Of a stretch of DNA of 64,000 nucleotides, positions 1 to 8,162 are shown piece after piece; position 1 is the first letter of the stretch; each line of letters opens with the position of its first letter. The position numbers were made by a program, and so were the translations under genes. This stretch comes from Roseicella aerolata (GTDB lineage Bacteria; Pseudomonadota; Alphaproteobacteria; Acetobacterales; Acetobacteraceae), in the NCBI RefSeq assembly GCF_020523605.1, contig NZ_JAJAQI010000019.1:1-64000 (forward strand). Direction: 5' to 3'. A model generated the notes under the pieces. The model had not been told where the DNA came from and did no database searches. It was given only the letters and a program-made list of their open reading frames with translations.

Positions 1-66
1 CTTCACGGGCGGCAGCAGCGGTGCGATGGCCGCCCAGAGGTCATCAGGTACAAGGGGCTTCGCCAT
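1..66 (-). CDS. IS5-type transposase, N-terminal fragment (cut by window edge)
   Basis: The first 22 codons are visible, read leftwards from an ATG at 66-64. They begin MAKPLVPDDLWAAIAP and continue LLPPVK, the characteristic opening of IS5-family transposases with the DDLW/PLLPP helix. The gene runs off the left edge, so the catalytic DDE residues cannot be seen and I cannot say whether it is intact. It lies downstream of the nicotinate genes, pointing away from them, so one end of the insertion sequence should lie in 67-158. Family assignment is by recognition of the N-terminus only. Confidence 0.7.
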   Translation of the reverse strand, partial: MAKPLVPDDLWAAIAPLLPPVK

Positions 67-75
67 ACCCCACAC

Positions 76-93
76 AACGCGCCAAAGCGCGTT
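76..93. repeat. Short hairpin just upstream of the IS transposase start
   Basis: A perfect 7-bp inverted repeat (AACGCGC / GCGCGTT) with a CAAA loop lies 10 bp upstream of the transposase ATG. It sits where the terminal region of the IS is expected. It could be a subterminal transposase-binding or anti-readthrough structure. The true IS end and target duplication cannot be fixed without the other end. Confidence 0.4.
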
Positions 94-158
94 TTGTTGG
101 ATGATCTAAGCGGGACCAATCTCCCGGACCCACCCGCCAGGCCGGAAGCCGGCCCGGG

Positions 159-1010
159 TCAGCAAGCCGGCAGGAAACACCCATCTCCCACGGCACGCAT
201 CGCATCCTTCACCACCAGCAGCGCGCCATGGATCAGGCCGCGTTGCAGCAGCGTCTCGGCCGACCTATCGCCGGCATCGAGTGCCGCCTCGATCACCGCC
301 CGTGGTAAGAGGCCGACCTGGATGGTGACCGGCAACGCACCGAGGTCGCTATCGGGATCCAGCGAGTTCGCCGGTGCGCGGTGCACCGCCGGATGCTCGG
401 CATCCACCGCATTGGCGATCACGGTCGCTGCCGCATCGGCCTGCGCTGCGGTTGCTGCCAGCACCGTCACCGCATCCGCGATGCCGCGCGAGAAGCTGCG
501 GCCCGGCCAGCCCGAAGTGGCGATGCCGCGCACCGGATCCGCGGCGGCAATGCGCACCAACCCCTCTGGCACGGCCCGCACCAGGCTCGGCACCAGCCCG
601 ATGCGCAGCACCTGGCCCGGCGCCAGGAAGAGCGCGATGTCCCCGCCATTGTTCACATGCGCCGCCGCCAGCCCGGGGGTGGGGGCGATCGCCTCCAGTA
701 CCTCTTCCGCCACCGCACCGGCGACCGCTGCCATGGGCGTGATGGTGTCCCGCCGGAAAGGCCAGACGGCGGCAGCCATCCGCCGCGCGACGGGGCCGCG
801 GACCGGCGGTGGATCGGCCTCCACGGGCTGGCGCAACAGCGGCAACTCCGCAACCAGGGCGGCGAGCAGCCCCTCGAAGGCGCTCGTGGCGCGTGCGCGG
901 GCCTCGGCGATGGCGGCGCGCGTGCCATCCAGGCCGATGACCAGGTCGATCGGTCCTTCCTGCAGGTGCAGCCGCCCATCGGGCAGGAGGGCTATGTGGG
1001 CGTCGGCCAT
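159..1010 (-). CDS. UPF0280 family (ApbE-like) protein
   Basis: A 283-aa protein beginning MADAHIALLPDGRLHLQEGP, typical of UPF0280, a family structurally related to ApbE flavin transferases. Glycine-rich stretches (AAHVNNGGDIALFLAPG; VRGIATSGWPGRSF) resemble the flavin-binding core of ApbE proteins. The start (ATG 1010-1008) overlaps the end of the 6-hydroxynicotinate reductase gene by 19 bp, so it is the last gene of a translationally coupled minus-strand operon with the molybdenum hydroxylase genes. The family has no assigned reaction. A flavin-handling or maturation role for the reductase is inferred from ApbE kinship and constant adjacency. The long open frame continuing upstream in this frame is overlap with the neighbour, not part of the protein. 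Confidence 0.8.
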   Translation of the reverse strand: MADAHIALLPDGRLHLQEGPIDLVIGLDGTRAAIAEARARATSAFEGLLAALVAELPLLRQPVEADPPPVRGPVARRMAAAVWPFRRDTITPMAAVAGAVAEEVLEAIAPTPGLAAAHVNNGGDIALFLAPGQVLRIGLVPSLVRAVPEGLVRIAAADPVRGIATSGWPGRSFSRGIADAVTVLAATAAQADAAATVIANAVDAEHPAVHRAPANSLDPDSDLGALPVTIQVGLLPRAVIEAALDAGDRSAETLLQRGLIHGALLVVKDAMRAVGDGCFLPAC

Positions 1011-2506
1011 GGGTTCTGCAAACACCAGGGCGCCTGCCGCGCCGAATCGCCATAGGTCGCCAGCACGCGTTCCAGCGGCACGGCGTGGTCCACATGCCCA
1101 CCAAGCCGGGCATAGAGGTCGGCACGCAAGGTGAATTCGATCGGGGCGACCAGAGCCGGCGTCGGCACATGGCCGAAGGCGCCTTCCGGCACGCGCAGCA
1201 CATCCGCCATGATGGTGATGCCGCCGCCGGGCCAGAGGAAGCAGGGGGCGCCGCCGATGGTCACGCGAACCAGGCTGCGCTGCACCTCCCGCGTCAGCAG
1301 CACCGGATTCTCCGTGACGCCGGCGCGCAGGGACCCGCCGGCGCCCGCCATGAAGAGGATGGAGGTGAGCGCCGGCTCGCAATTCTCCCCGATACGCTCG
1401 ACGGTCCTGATCACCGCCTCGGGCGCCTTCGCCGGGACCGGCCGCAGCGTCTCGTCCAACTCGGCATAGAGGAAATCCTCGCCTGTCGTGCTGGTCAGCA
1501 GCAGGCGCAGGCCCGGCCAGGCCAGTTTCGGGTCGATGCTCTCGATGACGCAGAGCGGGTCGGTGATATCGGTCCCGCCCCAGCCCGTGCCAGGATGCGC
1601 CACCTGGAAATACCGCCCAGGGGTGGAGCGGCGACCACGCACGCGGATGCCGGTGGGTGGCACGTCCAGGCACTTCCCGGCCTGGTGCTCGGACAGCACG
1701 CCGGTGATGTGGTCATCCACCACGATCACCTCGTCCACATGGCCGTGCCATTGCTGGGCGAAGATGCCGATGGCGGCGCTGCCGCAGCCGACCCGCATGC
1801 GCTGTTCCGGCACGCCGTTCACGATGGGCGCGCGGCCCGCCTGCAGCACGAGTCTTGCGCCGCCGTCGATCGCCACCTCGACCGGTTGCTTCTCGCAGAG
1901 CGCGAGCATGGCGGCGCAGGTGACGTTGCCCTCCTTCTTGCTGCCGCCGGTCAGGTGCCGCACGCCGCCTAGGCTCAGCATCTGGCTGCCGTATTCGGCC
2001 GTGGTGACATGGCCGATCTGCTCGCCATCCACGCGCACCGCCGCCGTCTCCGGCCCCAGATGCCGGTCGGTGTCGATCTTCACCTTCAGCCCGCAATAGC
2101 TGAAGATGCCTTCGGTCACGACGGTGACCGTGTCCACGCCCTCATGCCTCGAGGCGACGATGAAGGGCGCGGGCTTGTAGTCCGGATAGGTGGTGCCGGC
2201 GCCGATGGCGGTGACGAAGGTCTGCGGCGGCGGGGCGATCCCGCCATCCCAGTCCTCGGCCTTCTCCAGGAAGGGCACGGTCTCGCCGCCGGCCTCCACC
2301 GTGCGCGTCATCAGCACCAGCGGGTCGGTCCGCACCAACTCGCCGTCCCGGTTGGCGTAGCGGCTGCAGGCGCCGGCGCGGCCCGGGCGGATGCGGCAGA
2401 GCACGGGGCAGGCGTCGCAGCGGACAATGCCCTCATGGCCCTCGCGCGCGCCGAAGATCGTCGTGCGGTCACGCGCGCGGGATGATGCTTCCCGGTCGGT
2501 GCTCAT
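992..2506 (-). CDS. hnr: 6-hydroxynicotinate reductase
   Basis: A 504-aa protein that reduces 6-hydroxynicotinate to 1,4,5,6-tetrahydro-6-oxonicotinate, the second step of the Eubacterium barkeri-type nicotinate pathway. Four cysteines at residues 30, 33, 37 and 47 (CDACPVLC then GAC) mark an N-terminal Fe-S cluster site. The remainder matches the Hnr family pattern (YCGLKVKIDTDRHLG, GEQIGHVTTAEYGSQM, SKKEGNVTC). The start is ATG 2506, in a 4-bp ATGA overlap with the stop of the upstream hydroxylase gene. It is flanked by the Mo hydroxylase and, across the divergent region, by the enamidase that would take its product, so context and family agree. Electron donor (ferredoxin in the anaerobe) is unknown here. 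Confidence 0.82.
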   Translation of the reverse strand: MSTDREASSRARDRTTIFGAREGHEGIVRCDACPVLCRIRPGRAGACSRYANRDGELVRTDPLVLMTRTVEAGGETVPFLEKAEDWDGGIAPPPQTFVTAIGAGTTYPDYKPAPFIVASRHEGVDTVTVVTEGIFSYCGLKVKIDTDRHLGPETAAVRVDGEQIGHVTTAEYGSQMLSLGGVRHLTGGSKKEGNVTCAAMLALCEKQPVEVAIDGGARLVLQAGRAPIVNGVPEQRMRVGCGSAAIGIFAQQWHGHVDEVIVVDDHITGVLSEHQAGKCLDVPPTGIRVRGRRSTPGRYFQVAHPGTGWGGTDITDPLCVIESIDPKLAWPGLRLLLTSTTGEDFLYAELDETLRPVPAKAPEAVIRTVERIGENCEPALTSILFMAGAGGSLRAGVTENPVLLTREVQRSLVRVTIGGAPCFLWPGGGITIMADVLRVPEGAFGHVPTPALVAPIEFTLRADLYARLGGHVDHAVPLERVLATYGDSARQAPWCLQNPWPTPT

Positions 2507-5193
2507 CGCCCGATCGCGTCCAGCACGCGGTGGGGCAGGGCGGGAATTCGCATGATCGTGGCTCCCGTCGCGTCGCGGATGGCGGAGAAAATCGCCGGCG
2601 CCGTCGGCACCAGCGCGGGCTCCCCGATTCCCTTGGCACCGAACGGGCCGAGGGGCTCGCGCTCCTCCACCAGGATACACTCGATCTCCGGCACGTCGCC
2701 GACGGTCGGGATCAGGTAGTCGTGCAGGTTCTCCGTCCGGCCCGGCAGGTATTCCTCCATCAGCGCGAGCCCGATCCCCTGGGCGATGCCGCCATGGATC
2801 TGCCCTTCGACCAAAGTTGGGTTGATGGCGCGGCCGACGTCATGCGCCGCGACGATGCGGCGGAGGTGCACGGTGCCCAGTTCCATGTCCACCGACAGCG
2901 CCGCGACCTGGGCCGCGAAGCCATAGGTGGCATAGGGAATGCCCTGGCCGTTGGCGTCCAGCGGCACGGTCGGCGGATCGAAGCGGCCAATCCCTTCCAG
3001 CGGCGCCTCCAGCGCCAGCGGGCGGCCATCCACCAGCAATTCGCTGCCGTCCCATGCCAGCTTCGCTTCCGGTCCGGCATTGGCCCGCAGCAGAACGGCG
3101 TCGCGCAGGGCCTTGCCGGCCGCCGCCGCGGCGCGGCCACTCACGAAGGTTTGGCGGGAGGCACTGGTCTTGCCGGCATCGGCCGTCAGGTCCGTATCGC
3201 CCAGCACCAGGCGGAAACCGCCGGCCGGCAGCCCCAGCGCATCGGCCGCGATCTGCAGCAGCACCGTGGTGCTGCCCTGGCCGATATCGACCGCGCCATT
3301 GTGGAACACCAGCCCGTCCGGCCCAAGGGTGACCCGCATGGTGGAGGGGTTGGACATGCCGGTATTGCCGATGCCGTACCACATGCAGGCGATGCCGACG
3401 CCGTGCCGCCGCACGCCGCCGCGGGCATTGGCGGCCGCGGCCTCCGCGCGCAGCGCCTGCCAGCGCGGCCGCAGCGCATCGAGGCAGGCGACCAGCCCCA
3501 CCGAATGCTCCAGCACCTGCCCCGTTGCCGTGGTGTCGCCGGCCCGCAGCGCGTTCAGGGCGCGGAACTCCAGCCGGTCCAGGCCGACCGAATCGGCCAG
3601 GCGGTCCCACAGCGCCTCCTGCGCGATCGCGGCCTGCGGCACGCCGAAGCCGCGAAAAGCGCCGGAGGGCGGGTTGCTGGTGAGGATCGCCCGCGCCCGG
3701 CTGGCAACGGCAGGCACGCGATAGGGCCCCATGGCATGCACCGGCACCCGCCCGGCGACGGTCGGGCCCCAGCTTGCATAGGCGCCGGTGTCATAGAGTC
3801 CCTCGAAAGCGAAGCCGGTCAGCCGCCCCGTCGCGTCGCAGCCGGCCCGCGCCGTGATCCGCGCCGGGTGGCGCTTGGTGCTGGAGACCATGCTCTCGCT
3901 TCGCGGCAATACCGCACGCACCGGCCGGTCCAGCAGCCAGGCGGCGACCGCCAGCATGGGCTGGATGGAGACATCCAGCTTGCCACCGAAGCCGCCGCCG
4001 CAGGCCGAGGGGATGATCCGGACGGCAGCCTGCGGGATACCGAGGACGCCGGCGACTTCCTCAAGGTCCATATAGGGGGCCTGGGTGCAGGCGAAGACCT
4101 CCACCCGCTGGCCGATGCGCCGGGCCCAGCCTGCCTCCGGCTCGATATAGGCGTGCTCGACGAAGCTGGTCTCGATCCCGATCGCCGCGACATGCACGCT
4201 GGCGGAAAGCGCGGCCTCGGCGTCGCCCGAGACGACACGGCCAGTGGTCAGCACATTGTCCGGCCAGCGCGCGTGCAGTGCCTCGCCGCCCGGCGCGCCG
4301 TCCAGCGTGACGGGCTCCAGCACCTCCCAGGTAATCGGCAGTTCGTCGAAGCGGATGGCATCAAGGGTCGCGCGGTCGCTTACCAGGGCGCAGAGGCAGT
4401 CGCCGCGGTACCGCGCCTCGCGCTCGCAGAAGACGGGCTGGTCCTTGATGTCCGGATAGATGCCGAAGCCGTTCCGTCCCGGGATATCGGCTGCGGTCAG
4501 CACACGGATGAGGCCCGGATGCCGGGCCAGCAGCGGCGCCCAGTCCCCGAAGGCGAAGCGCGCGCGCGGATAGGGGCTGCGCACCGCGCGCAGCCAGAGC
4601 GAACCGGCGGGCGCCGCATCCGCGCCGAAGCGGTCGGCGCCGGTCACCTTCGCCAGGCCATCCGCCCTCGGCATGCGGCTGCCCACGGCGCAGCCCGCAG
4701 CCGGCATGATCGGTGGACGCCCGTCTTCCAGGAAGCCATGCGCCGCCAGCACCGCCTCCAGGATCTTGCGGTAGCCGGTGCAGCGGCAGAGCACGCCGCC
4801 CAGCGACGCCATCGCCTCCGCCTCGGTCGGGCGCGGGTTGGCGGCCAGCAACTCGGTCGCGGCCATCAGCATGCCGGGCGTGCAGATGCCGCATTGCGCC
4901 GCGCCATGGTGCAGGAAGGCGCGCTGGAGCGCGGCGCCCATCGCCGTCGCCGCCAAGCCTTCCACCGTCGTCACGCTCCGCCCCTCCGCCTGGGCCAGCG
5001 GCACCAGACAGGCGCAGACCTGCACGCCATCCAGCAGCACCGTGCAGGCGCCGCAATCGCCGGCGTCGCACCCCACCTTGGTGCCGGTCAGGCCCAGCGC
5101 ATCGCGCAGCACGCTGGTCAGCCGGGTCTCGCCCGGGGCCGTAACCGCCCGCGCCGTGCCGTTCACCGAGAGTAGGGTTGCCTGCGCCGTCAT
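2503..5193 (-). CDS. Fused 2Fe-2S / molybdopterin subunit of a xanthine-oxidase-family hydroxylase (probable nicotinate dehydrogenase)
   Basis: An 896-aa fusion. Residues 1-150 form the small iron-sulfur subunit: plant-type cluster Cys42, 47, 50 and 60/62, second cluster Cys101, 104, 136 and 138 (CGIC, CRC). Residues from about 175 form the large molybdopterin-binding subunit, including GGGFGGKLD and the catalytic glutamate near 858 in GAKGIGEPA. Such enzymes hydroxylate N-heterocycles with water-derived oxygen. With hnr and enamidase adjacent, nicotinate to 6-hydroxynicotinate is the likely reaction. ATGA overlaps with both the FAD gene upstream and hnr downstream give strict coupling. The FeS and Mo parts are usually separate polypeptides in nicotinate dehydrogenases. 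Substrate is inferred from context; a generic aldehyde or purine oxidase is the alternative. Confidence 0.85.
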   Translation of the reverse strand: MTAQATLLSVNGTARAVTAPGETRLTSVLRDALGLTGTKVGCDAGDCGACTVLLDGVQVCACLVPLAQAEGRSVTTVEGLAATAMGAALQRAFLHHGAAQCGICTPGMLMAATELLAANPRPTEAEAMASLGGVLCRCTGYRKILEAVLAAHGFLEDGRPPIMPAAGCAVGSRMPRADGLAKVTGADRFGADAAPAGSLWLRAVRSPYPRARFAFGDWAPLLARHPGLIRVLTAADIPGRNGFGIYPDIKDQPVFCEREARYRGDCLCALVSDRATLDAIRFDELPITWEVLEPVTLDGAPGGEALHARWPDNVLTTGRVVSGDAEAALSASVHVAAIGIETSFVEHAYIEPEAGWARRIGQRVEVFACTQAPYMDLEEVAGVLGIPQAAVRIIPSACGGGFGGKLDVSIQPMLAVAAWLLDRPVRAVLPRSESMVSSTKRHPARITARAGCDATGRLTGFAFEGLYDTGAYASWGPTVAGRVPVHAMGPYRVPAVASRARAILTSNPPSGAFRGFGVPQAAIAQEALWDRLADSVGLDRLEFRALNALRAGDTTATGQVLEHSVGLVACLDALRPRWQALRAEAAAANARGGVRRHGVGIACMWYGIGNTGMSNPSTMRVTLGPDGLVFHNGAVDIGQGSTTVLLQIAADALGLPAGGFRLVLGDTDLTADAGKTSASRQTFVSGRAAAAAGKALRDAVLLRANAGPEAKLAWDGSELLVDGRPLALEAPLEGIGRFDPPTVPLDANGQGIPYATYGFAAQVAALSVDMELGTVHLRRIVAAHDVGRAINPTLVEGQIHGGIAQGIGLALMEEYLPGRTENLHDYLIPTVGDVPEIECILVEEREPLGPFGAKGIGEPALVPTAPAIFSAIRDATGATIMRIPALPHRVLDAIGR

Positions 5194-6053
5194 GCCGCCC
5201 TCGCCTCCGCCGGTGCCGAGAGCGCGCGCCGCAGCAGCACCAGGGCTGTATGCCGTCGGTAACCGGCCGTTGCCCGGACATCGTCGATGGGTGAGAGCGG
5301 CGCCAGGTGCTCCGGCTGCGGTATGGCAGCCGCGGCCTCCACCGGCAGTCCGGTCAGGGCCGCCTCCAGCGCCGGCAGACGCTGCGCGACCGGTGAGCAG
5401 GCGCCGATCGCGACCCGCGCCCGGGCGATGCGCCCGTCCGTCGCCTCGACCACCACGGCCACCATGACGATGGAGATGACCAGATAGGCCCGGGCACCCA
5501 GCTTCTCGAACCGCGCCCGGGCGCCGGGCGTCGCCTTCGGCACGATCACCGCCGTGGCGATCTCATCCGGCGCCCGCCCCGTCTGCCGGTTGCCGAGAAT
5601 GAAGTCGCGCAGCGCCAGGCGCCGCGTGCCGCGCCGGCCCGCCAGTTCCACCTCCGCGTCCAGCGCCAGCAGAGCCGGTACGCCATCCGCGGCGGGGGAG
5701 GCGTTGCAGAGATTGCCGACCAGCGTCCCCCGGTTCTGGACCTGCGCCCCGCCCACCTGTGCCGCCGCCTGGCGCAGCGCGTCGAACCAGCAGGGCAGGG
5801 CCGCATCCCGCAGCGCGGCCCAGGTCACCAGCGCGCCGATGCGGTGATGGTCCGCCCTCTCCTCGATCCCGGCCAGTTCCGGCAGGGCCGAGAGATCCAG
5901 CAGGGGGCGGTCGCTGGGCTGCATCCAGGCCTCGCCCGCGGCGCGCGCCGGGTACACATCGGTGCCGCCCGCCAGCAGGAGGGGCGGCCTGGGCGCTTCG
6001 GCGAGCAGCGCCAGCGCCTCCTGCAGGCTGGTGGGGCGGCGGTAGGCGGTCAT
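5190..6053 (-). CDS. FAD-binding subunit of the molybdenum hydroxylase
   Basis: A 287-aa member of the FAD-binding subunit family of xanthine dehydrogenase-type enzymes (CoxM/XdhB type). The N-terminal FAD loops are visible as LLAGGTDVYPA near residue 30 and NRGTLVGNLCNASPAADG near residue 110; a C-terminal CO-dehydrogenase flavoprotein domain follows. It passes electrons from the 2Fe-2S clusters of the partner subunit to an acceptor. It is the first gene of the minus-strand operon and its stop overlaps the next start (ATGA). ATG 6053 is chosen because the homology begins with the TAYRRPTSLQEAL helix. An upstream GTG at 6068 is possible. The 136-bp gap to the divergent enamidase gene must hold both promoters. 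Confidence 0.85.
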   Translation of the reverse strand: MTAYRRPTSLQEALALLAEAPRPPLLLAGGTDVYPARAAGEAWMQPSDRPLLDLSALPELAGIEERADHHRIGALVTWAALRDAALPCWFDALRQAAAQVGGAQVQNRGTLVGNLCNASPAADGVPALLALDAEVELAGRRGTRRLALRDFILGNRQTGRAPDEIATAVIVPKATPGARARFEKLGARAYLVISIVMVAVVVEATDGRIARARVAIGACSPVAQRLPALEAALTGLPVEAAAAIPQPEHLAPLSPIDDVRATAGYRRHTALVLLRRALSAPAEARAA

Positions 6054-6189
6054 CCCATCAGCATGCACCGGTCCGGCCGCGAATCCAGACCTCTCTGCGG
6101 TGGGCTGCCGCAAAAACAACGGACCGTGCCGGGCTATGCCGCCGCCCGGGGCCTCGATAGGCTTCCGGCTCCCGAAGGAGGGTGCGGCG

Positions 6190-7389
6190 ATGGCGGTGGA
6201 GCAGTCTGCGGGACCGGCGAAGGGCAGGACCCTGGTGCGGAACATCGGCCTGCTGCTCTCGGGCGACCTGGCTGCGCCGGTGCTGGAGGCGGATGCGATC
6301 CTGATCGAGGGTGGCAGGCTCGCCGGCCTTGGCCGCGGGGCCGAACTCGCCGGCCGCGGCCCCTTCGACGCCGTGATCGACGCGCATGGCTGCGCCGTCT
6401 CCCCCGGCCTGGTGGACAGCCATGTCCACCCCGTCTTCGGGGACTGGACCCCGCGGCAGAACCAGATCGGCTGGGTCGAGAGCTTCCTGAACGGCGGGGT
6501 GACCACCATGATCTCGGCCGGCGAGGTGCACCTGCCCGGCCGCCCCAGGGACATTACCGGCCTCAAGGCGCTGGCCATCACCGCGCAGCGGGCCTTCTTC
6601 AACGCCCGCCCAGCGGGGGTGAAGGTGCTGGCGGGCGCGCCGGTGCTGGAGAAGGGCATGGTCGAGAGCGACTTCGCCGAGCTCGCCGCTGCCGGCGTCA
6701 CCCTGCTCGGTGAGGTCGGCCTCGGCTCGGTCAAGGCCGGCTACGAGGCGCGGGAGATGGTGGCCTGGGCCCGCAAGCACGGAATCCAGAGCACCATCCA
6801 TACCGGCGGCCCCTCCATTCCCGGCAGCGGCCTCATTGACAAGGACACGGTGCTGGAGGCGGACGCCGACATCATCGGCCATATCAATGGCGGGCATACC
6901 GCGTTGCCGGAGGGGCATGTCTGCGAGCTCTGCGAGCGGAGCACGCGGGCGATCGAGATCGTCCATAACGGCAATGAGAGGGTGGCCATCGCCGCCGTGC
7001 AGGCGGCGCGCGATCTCGGCCAGCTCCACCGCGTCATCCTTGGCACCGACAGCCCGGCAGGGTCGGGCGTGCAGCCGCTCGGCATCCTGCGGATGATCGC
7101 GCTGCTGTCCTCGCTCGGCGGCATCCCGGCGGCGCAGGCCATCGCGCTTGCCACGGGCAACACCGCCCGTATCCGCAATCTGGATGCCGGGATCATCGAG
7201 CCGGGCCGCGCCGCCGACCTGGTCTTCCTCGACCGGGCGCAGCACACGGCGGGGCGGGACCTGCTGCACAGCATCGAGCTGGGCGACATTCCCGGTATCG
7301 GCGCGGTGATGATCGATGGCGCCCTGCGCTGCGGCCGCAGCCGCAATACCCCGCCGGCGGAGCGGGTGCCCGAGCTGCTCGGCCACTGA
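6190..7389 (+). CDS. ena: Enamidase (1,4,5,6-tetrahydro-6-oxonicotinate hydrolase)
   Basis: A 399-aa amidohydrolase-superfamily enzyme. The metal-binding HxH is at His78/His80 (GLVDSHVHP), with further ligand regions HTGG, GHINGGH and the late Asp in LGTDSPAG. The spacing and the HTGGPSIPGS and INGGHTALP segments are characteristic of enamidase, which opens tetrahydro-6-oxonicotinate to 2-formylglutarate and ammonia. ATG 6190 has a strong ribosome site (GAAGGAGG, 8 nt upstream). Divergent transcription from the hydroxylase/hnr operon fits a shared, probably substrate-induced control region. No 2-hydroxymethylglutarate dehydrogenase or mutase genes follow in this window, so the fate of 2-formylglutarate is open. 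Confidence 0.8.
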   Translation: MAVEQSAGPAKGRTLVRNIGLLLSGDLAAPVLEADAILIEGGRLAGLGRGAELAGRGPFDAVIDAHGCAVSPGLVDSHVHPVFGDWTPRQNQIGWVESFLNGGVTTMISAGEVHLPGRPRDITGLKALAITAQRAFFNARPAGVKVLAGAPVLEKGMVESDFAELAAAGVTLLGEVGLGSVKAGYEAREMVAWARKHGIQSTIHTGGPSIPGSGLIDKDTVLEADADIIGHINGGHTALPEGHVCELCERSTRAIEIVHNGNERVAIAAVQAARDLGQLHRVILGTDSPAGSGVQPLGILRMIALLSSLGGIPAAQAIALATGNTARIRNLDAGIIEPGRAADLVFLDRAQHTAGRDLLHSIELGDIPGIGAVMIDGALRCGRSRNTPPAERVPELLGH

Positions 7390-7479
7390 ATGCGGCAGAG
7401 CCCGTGGGCCGCGCGGGCCTGCGCACCTCCGCGGCATGACACGCATGGCGGGCCAGGTGGGCCGGCCGGCGCGACCCGA

Positions 7480-7505
7480 TGGCCGGGCGCCGCGATGCCC
7501 GGCCA
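7480..7505. terminator. Intercistronic hairpin after enamidase gene
   Basis: A perfect 9-bp inverted repeat (TGGCCGGGC / GCCCGGCCA) with an 8-nt loop lies in the 188-bp gap between the enamidase and AA_synth genes. No T-tract follows, so it may act as a partial or Rho-assisted terminator or an mRNA-stability element rather than a classical intrinsic terminator. Confidence 0.35.
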
Positions 7506-7577
7506 GACTTGCCGCCCGGCACGGCTGGCGAGGGCCGGCCGGGCGCGGCAAGCTCGTGCATCGGAAAGGAGCCACCC

Positions 7578-8162
7578 ATGCCCGCCGTCATCCGCAAGCT
7601 GGTCACCATCCTGGACGAGACGCGGCGCGAGATGCGCCGGGACCTCTCCCCGCCGATTCGCCGCGCCGTTGCCTGCGCGGTCATAGAGAACCCCTTCGCT
7701 GGCCGGTTCGAGGCGGATCTCTCCGAACTCATCGGGCAGGGAGAGGAACTCGGTGCCCTGTTGGCGGAGCGCGCCATCGCCGCCCTCGGCATTCCGGGCG
7801 AGCGGGTGGAGAGCTTCGGCAAGGCTGCGGTGGTGGGCGAGGCGGGAGAGCTGGAGCATGCCGCGGCGCTGCTGCACCCGAAGATGGGCGCGCCGGTGCG
7901 CGCCGCACTCGGGAAGGGGCCGGCGCTGATCCCCTCGGCCAAGAAGGCGGGCGGGCTGGGCACCGCCATCGACGTGCCGCTCGGGCACAAGGATGCCGCC
8001 TTCGTGCGCAGCCATTTCGACGCGATCGAGGCGCGGGTGCCGGACGCGCCGCGAGCGCATGAAATCCTGCTCTGCCTGGCATTGACCGATGGCGGGCGGC
8101 CGCTGCCCCGCATCGGCGGCCTCGGCAAGGACCAGATCGAAGGACGCGACGGCCTCCGCTAG
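7578..8162 (+). CDS. Amino acid synthesis family protein (AA_synth / DUF1185)
   Basis: A 194-aa protein of the AA_synth family, recognised by ENPFAGRFEADLSELI, the GKAAVVGEAGELEHAAA segment and the GPALIPSAKKAGGLGTAID core. Despite the family name no reaction is established. Members often sit in catabolic clusters for amides and N-heterocycles. The start ATG 7578 has AAGGAG 6 nt upstream. It lies between enamidase and the Liv transporter genes on the same strand, so a role in processing a ring-opened intermediate or its ammonia is plausible but is inference from location only. It has no signal peptide or membrane segment and is expected in the cytoplasm. Confidence 0.75.
   Translation: MPAVIRKLVTILDETRREMRRDLSPPIRRAVACAVIENPFAGRFEADLSELIGQGEELGALLAERAIAALGIPGERVESFGKAAVVGEAGELEHAAALLHPKMGAPVRAALGKGPALIPSAKKAGGLGTAIDVPLGHKDAAFVRSHFDAIEARVPDAPRAHEILLCLALTDGGRPLPRIGGLGKDQIEGRDGLR

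Noticed and set aside
159-2506. Possible single frameshifted gene across hnr and the UPF0280 gene
   Set aside because: The two frames overlap by 19 bp and match two separate known families, each with normal length and ends.
2482-5175. 897-codon plus-strand open frame opposite the Mo hydroxylase gene
   Set aside because: Mirror frame produced by GC-rich codons: arginine/alanine/histidine-rich, no ribosome site, no family resemblance. The minus strand carries a complete, motif-bearing enzyme.
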